Assembly: GCA_002390165.1 (NCBI GenBank)
Contig: DGOU01000008.1
Coordinates: 5,574 to 13,274, forward strand
Direction of reading: 5' to 3'
From: Lutibacter sp. UBA4458
GTDB taxonomy: Bacteria > Bacteroidota > Bacteroidia > Flavobacteriales > Flavobacteriaceae
DNA: 7,701 nt
Under the pieces are notes generated by a model. It ran no database searches. It had not been told where the DNA came from and saw only the letters and a list, made by a program, of their open reading frames with translations. The position numbers and the translations under genes were made by a program. Positions 5,576 to 7,701 of the stretch are shown in pieces (positions within the stretch are counted from its first letter, which is position 1; every line of letters begins with the position of its first letter).

Positions 5576-6220
5576 CTTTTCTCCAAAAGCCAAATCGCCA
5601 GCATCTCCTAAACCTGGAACAATATAACCGTTTTCGTTCAAAGTATCATCTACCGTTGCTACCCATAATTTTGTATTTTCAGGAAAGTATTTTTTAATAT
5701 AATCTATACCTTCTTTAGATGCTATAACACAGCAAATATGAATTTCTTTAGGCGTTCCGTTTTGTTTTAATCCTTCGTAAACACTAACTAACGATCTTCC
5801 TGTAGCTAACATTGGGTCCGCCAATAACAAAACTTTATCCTTTAAATTAGGAGAAGCAAAATATTCTACTTTTATTTCAAATTCATGTTCACTAGTATGT
5901 TTTCTGTAAGCAGAAATAAAAGCATTTTCGGCATCATCAAAATAATTTAAAATACCTTGGTGCAATGGCAAGCCTGCTCGTAAAATAGAGCAAACAACTA
6001 TGTCTTTTTGTGGTGTTTCTACCTCTTTATTCCCCAATGGAGTAATAACATTTACAGAATTAAATTTTAATGTTTTACTTAATTCAAAAGCTGTAATTTC
6101 ACCAATACGTTCAATATTCCTTCTAAATCGCATGGCATCTTTTTGAATGTTAGCATCTCTAATTTCAGCAATAAATTTATTTAAAACAGAACTTTTGGAA
6201 TCTAAAATATTAATTTGCAT
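5570..6220 (-). CDS. upp: uracil phosphoribosyltransferase
   Basis: Salvage enzyme that makes UMP from uracil and PRPP in the cytoplasm. With the start at 6220 the product has 216 residues. The PRPP loop is VLLLADPMLATGRSL (130-144), preceded by CSILRAGLPL (77-86). The C-terminal uracil-binding stretch is YIVPGLGDAGDLAFG (199-213), close to the E. coli sequence. An in-frame ATG at 6280 would add 20 residues (MQVYTVKKKLKYYFCNKFYG) that do not resemble the family. A likely -7 box lies at 6244-6237, inside that extension, so 6220 is the better start (MQINILDS). Its TAA overlaps the end of the convergent membrane-protein gene. No Shine-Dalgarno is seen. Confidence 0.94.
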   Translation of the reverse strand: MQINILDSKSSVLNKFIAEIRDANIQKDAMRFRRNIERIGEITAFELSKTLKFNSVNVITPLGNKEVETPQKDIVVCSILRAGLPLHQGILNYFDDAENAFISAYRKHTSEHEFEIKVEYFASPNLKDKVLLLADPMLATGRSLVSVYEGLKQNGTPKEIHICCVIASKEGIDYIKKYFPENTKLWVATVDDTLNENGYIVPGLGDAGDLAFGEKL

Positions 6221-6236
6221 ACCATAAAATTTATTG

Positions 6237-6244
6237 CAAAAATA
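6237..6244 (-). promoter_or_regulatory. candidate -7 box (TATTTTTG) of upp
   Basis: Minus-strand match to TAnnTTTG, ending 16 bases before the ATG at 6220, which would leave a leader of about 10 bases. No TTG-type -33 box is seen at the usual distance. It lies downstream of the alternative ATG at 6280 and so argues against that longer start. Confidence 0.4.
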
Positions 6245-6259
6245 ATACTTTAATTTTTT

Positions 6260-6300
6260 TTTGACTGTATAAACTTGCATTTATAATTTTTGTATATTTC
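6260..6300 (+). promoter_or_regulatory. probable promoter region of the BON-LysM gene
   Basis: Two imperfect choices are present. TTTG at 6260-6263 lies 20 bases before TAATTTTTG at 6284-6292, which has one extra base in the -7 box. TATATTTC at 6293-6300 is a 7-of-8 -7 box but has only a poorly spaced TTG (6275-6277). Either would give a leader of about 30-40 bases. The segment before the ATG (AAAAAGAAAAAGTT) is A-rich, as is usual for initiation in this phylum. Confidence 0.3.
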
Positions 6301-6334
6301 GTAAATAATAATTATTAATTAAAAAGAAAAAGTT

Positions 6335-6802
6335 ATGGGTTTATTTTCATTTATTAAAGATGCTGGTGCCAAGGTTTTTGGAATCGGTAAAACAACTGCG
6401 GAAGAATCTGCAGAAGCAACAAAAGAAAAAGCGAATAAATTAACAAATGCAGTGGAAACCTTGGGTTTTGAAGTGCTAGATTTAAACATTGAAGTAATGG
6501 ATGATACTGCAACTGTTTGGGGACAAGCAAACTCACAAGAAACACGTGAAAAAGTGGTTTTGGTTTGTGGTAATACGGAAGGTATTGCATCTGTAGATGA
6601 TAGAATGACCGTATTGGTTGAAGAACCTGAAGCGCAGTTTCACACCGTTGTTAAAGGAGATTATTTAAGTAAAATAGCTAAAAAATATTATGGTAATGCC
6701 ATGAAATATCCTGTAATTTTTGAGGCAAACAAGCCAATGTTAAGCGATCCTGATAAAATTTATCCAGGTCAAGTTCTTAGAATACCTGCTTTAGACGAAT
6801 AA
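6335..6802 (+). CDS. lysM: BON and LysM domain protein, Kbp/YgaU type
   Basis: Product of 155 residues, close in layout and sequence to E. coli YgaU (Kbp). The start MGLFSFIKDAGAKVFG matches the E. coli start MGLFNFVKDAGEKL. A BON domain covers about 30-96 (TATVWGQANSQE, GNTEGIASVDDRM) and a LysM domain about 102-151 (HTVVKGDYLSKIAKKYYGNA, ending DKIYPGQVLRIP). There is no signal peptide or membrane span, so the protein should be cytoplasmic and its LysM is unlikely to meet cell-wall glycan. Family knowledge: the E. coli protein binds K+ and is needed for normal growth at high external K+. The same role here is inference. It is a single gene between upp (divergent) and the glycosyltransferase gene (convergent), with a strong terminator after it. 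Slightly richer in G and C than its neighbours, as expected for a well-expressed gene. Confidence 0.92.
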   Translation: MGLFSFIKDAGAKVFGIGKTTAEESAEATKEKANKLTNAVETLGFEVLDLNIEVMDDTATVWGQANSQETREKVVLVCGNTEGIASVDDRMTVLVEEPEAQFHTVVKGDYLSKIAKKYYGNAMKYPVIFEANKPMLSDPDKIYPGQVLRIPALDE

Positions 6803-6824
6803 AAAACTTCTTAAAAAAATGTAC

Positions 6825-6862
6825 TGCTCCCAAAAGTTAGAAACTATTTGGGGGCATTTTTT
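6825..6862 (+). terminator. rho-independent terminator of lysM, probably bidirectional
   Basis: TGCTCCCAAA (6825-6834) pairs with TTTGGGGGCA (6847-6856) with one U-G pair. The stem continues with AGTT (6835-6838) and AACT (6842-6845) around the loop AGA, with one bulged A at 6846. Six T follow (6857-6862). On the minus strand the stem is followed after four bases by seven T (6819-6813), so it may also end the glycosyltransferase transcript arriving from the right, whose stop is at 6865-6867. Confidence 0.9.
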
Positions 6863-6864
6863 AT

Positions 6865-7701
6865 TTATACTAATTTTATAATTTGCTCTACTACTTTTTT
6901 TGGAGAAATACTTTCCATAACATTTTCATAACCTTCGCAAACTTTATTTCCATAAATGGAACAAGGTATTTTTGGGAATTTTTTTAAATCTGGAAGTATA
7001 CAATTTGATAAAGATTGATTAAATGGTGCAAAACCAGCAAAAGGATGTGTTACTCCCCAAAGTGTAATCGTTTTAATACCTAACGTTGCTGCAAAATGGG
7101 CATTACCAGAATCCATACTTAACATAACATCAAGGTTTGAAATTAAAGCTAATTCTTTTTCTAAGGTAAGTTTTCCAGCAATATTTAGTGTATTATTATA
7201 GCTTTTAGCTATTTCATTTAGTAATTCCACTTCTTTTTTCCCTCCACCAAATAATAATATTTTATAAGAATTACTTTTAGATAATTCTTCAATTACCTTT
7301 TTCATTAAAGGTAAAGGATACATTTTAGATTGGTATTGAGCAAAAGGTGCAATTCCGATCCAAGGTTGATTTTTATTTCCTATTAGACTTATTATTTCTG
7401 AAGATAAGCTTTGTTTTGAAGGAAATGTTGGGTTAGATAAATCCAGCGAATAACCTAAACTTCTAAAAACATCTGCATAGCGTTCATGCGAAGTTTTAAG
7501 TTGCCTAAATACTTTGTTTTTTGAACGAGTTAAAGCCTTTTTCCCTTTTCTGCCTTTGTTAATGTTTGCTGTTTTTACAAAGGATAATTTAAATAAAGTT
7601 CTTAAAATAATAGATCTAAGCACATTATGTAAATCTGCTATTGCTGTAAAATTTTGTGATTTTAATTCTTTAAATAATTTATAAATTCCTAAAAATCCTT
7701 T
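6865..7701 (-). CDS. family-9 glycosyltransferase (heptosyltransferase-like), 5' end outside window
   Basis: The reading frame is open from the right edge to the TAA at 6867-6865, giving 278 C-terminal residues of a protein that is usually about 340. A GTG at 7623-7621 (VLRSIILR) could be taken for a start, but the 26 codons before it (KGFLGIYKLF ... AIADLHN) complete the family motif DLHNVLRS, so the true start lies beyond the edge. Further signs of family GT9 are WIGIAPFAQYQSKMYPLPLM and SMDSGNAHFAATLGIKTITL followed by WGVTHPFAGFAPF. Such enzymes add a sugar, often heptose, from a nucleotide donor to the lipopolysaccharide core at the inner face of the membrane. The exact donor and acceptor cannot be read from the sequence. 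The N-terminal Rossmann domain is partly missing only because of the window edge. It converges with lysM across a shared terminator. Confidence 0.88.
   Translation of the reverse strand, partial: KGFLGIYKLFKELKSQNFTAIADLHNVLRSIILRTLFKLSFVKTANINKGRKGKKALTRSKNKVFRQLKTSHERYADVFRSLGYSLDLSNPTFPSKQSLSSEIISLIGNKNQPWIGIAPFAQYQSKMYPLPLMKKVIEELSKSNSYKILLFGGGKKEVELLNEIAKSYNNTLNIAGKLTLEKELALISNLDVMLSMDSGNAHFAATLGIKTITLWGVTHPFAGFAPFNQSLSNCILPDLKKFPKIPCSIYGNKVCEGYENVMESISPKKVVEQIIKLV

Noticed and set aside
5389..5604. 71-codon minus-strand frame overlapping the end of the membrane-protein gene and upp
   Set aside because: Mostly antisense to the DUF6427-like gene, and overlaps the end of upp in another frame; Lys/Ile-rich composition as expected from the AT-rich opposite strand.
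6354..6590. 78-codon minus-strand frame inside lysM
   Set aside because: Leu/Pro/His-rich product with no domain, fully antisense to a strongly recognised gene.
7621..7623. GTG at 7623 as start of the glycosyltransferase
   Set aside because: The frame is open upstream to the window edge and the upstream residues complete the GT9 motif DLHNVLRS, so this is an internal Val codon.

Overview
The window is strongly AT-rich chromosomal DNA, almost certainly from a member of the Flavobacteriaceae (Bacteroidetes). The evidence is the set of protein types, the lack of Shine-Dalgarno sequences before nearly every gene, and Bacteroidetes-type promoter boxes (TAnnTTTG, with TTTG or TTG about 19 bases upstream). 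It holds nine intact genes, one gene cut by the right edge and one broken gene at the left edge. Most of it looks like ordinary core genome. No CRISPR array, insertion sequence, prophage, rRNA or tRNA was seen.

Left part (1-1856), all on the minus strand. A four-helix-bundle (S23-like) gene with a one-base frameshift runs off the left edge. Next comes hmgA, homogentisate 1,2-dioxygenase of tyrosine/phenylalanine breakdown. Behind hmgA lies a 296-base non-coding stretch. It holds a possible promoter box, a 21-codon leucine-rich mini-ORF, a bulged hairpin, and the terminator of the next operon.

Middle-left (1857-4639), minus strand. Two genes, mrp and a NifU C-terminal-domain protein, form a tight Fe-S cluster operon with 5 bases between them. 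Upstream is a second operon read in the order small membrane protein (65 aa, DUF6341-like), trmB (tRNA m7G46 methyltransferase), then a Cys-less alkyltransferase-like DNA repair protein. A 40-base divergent promoter region at 4612-4651 starts this operon leftward and a DUF6427-like polytopic membrane protein rightward.

Right part (4652-7701). The membrane protein gene ends tail-to-tail with upp (uracil phosphoribosyltransferase), sharing six bases. After upp a plus-strand gene encodes a cytoplasmic BON-LysM protein of the Kbp/YgaU type. It faces a partial family-9 glycosyltransferase gene across a strong hairpin terminator that can serve both strands.

The points most worth following are: the Mrp protein lacks the usual CxxC while a CxxC Fe-S carrier is encoded next to it; the repair protein has Ala in place of the alkyl-acceptor Cys; two overlapping promoters fire in opposite directions and read into genes that both begin with the same 11 bases; and there is a leader-like structure before hmgA. 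I see no convincing wholly new multi-gene system.
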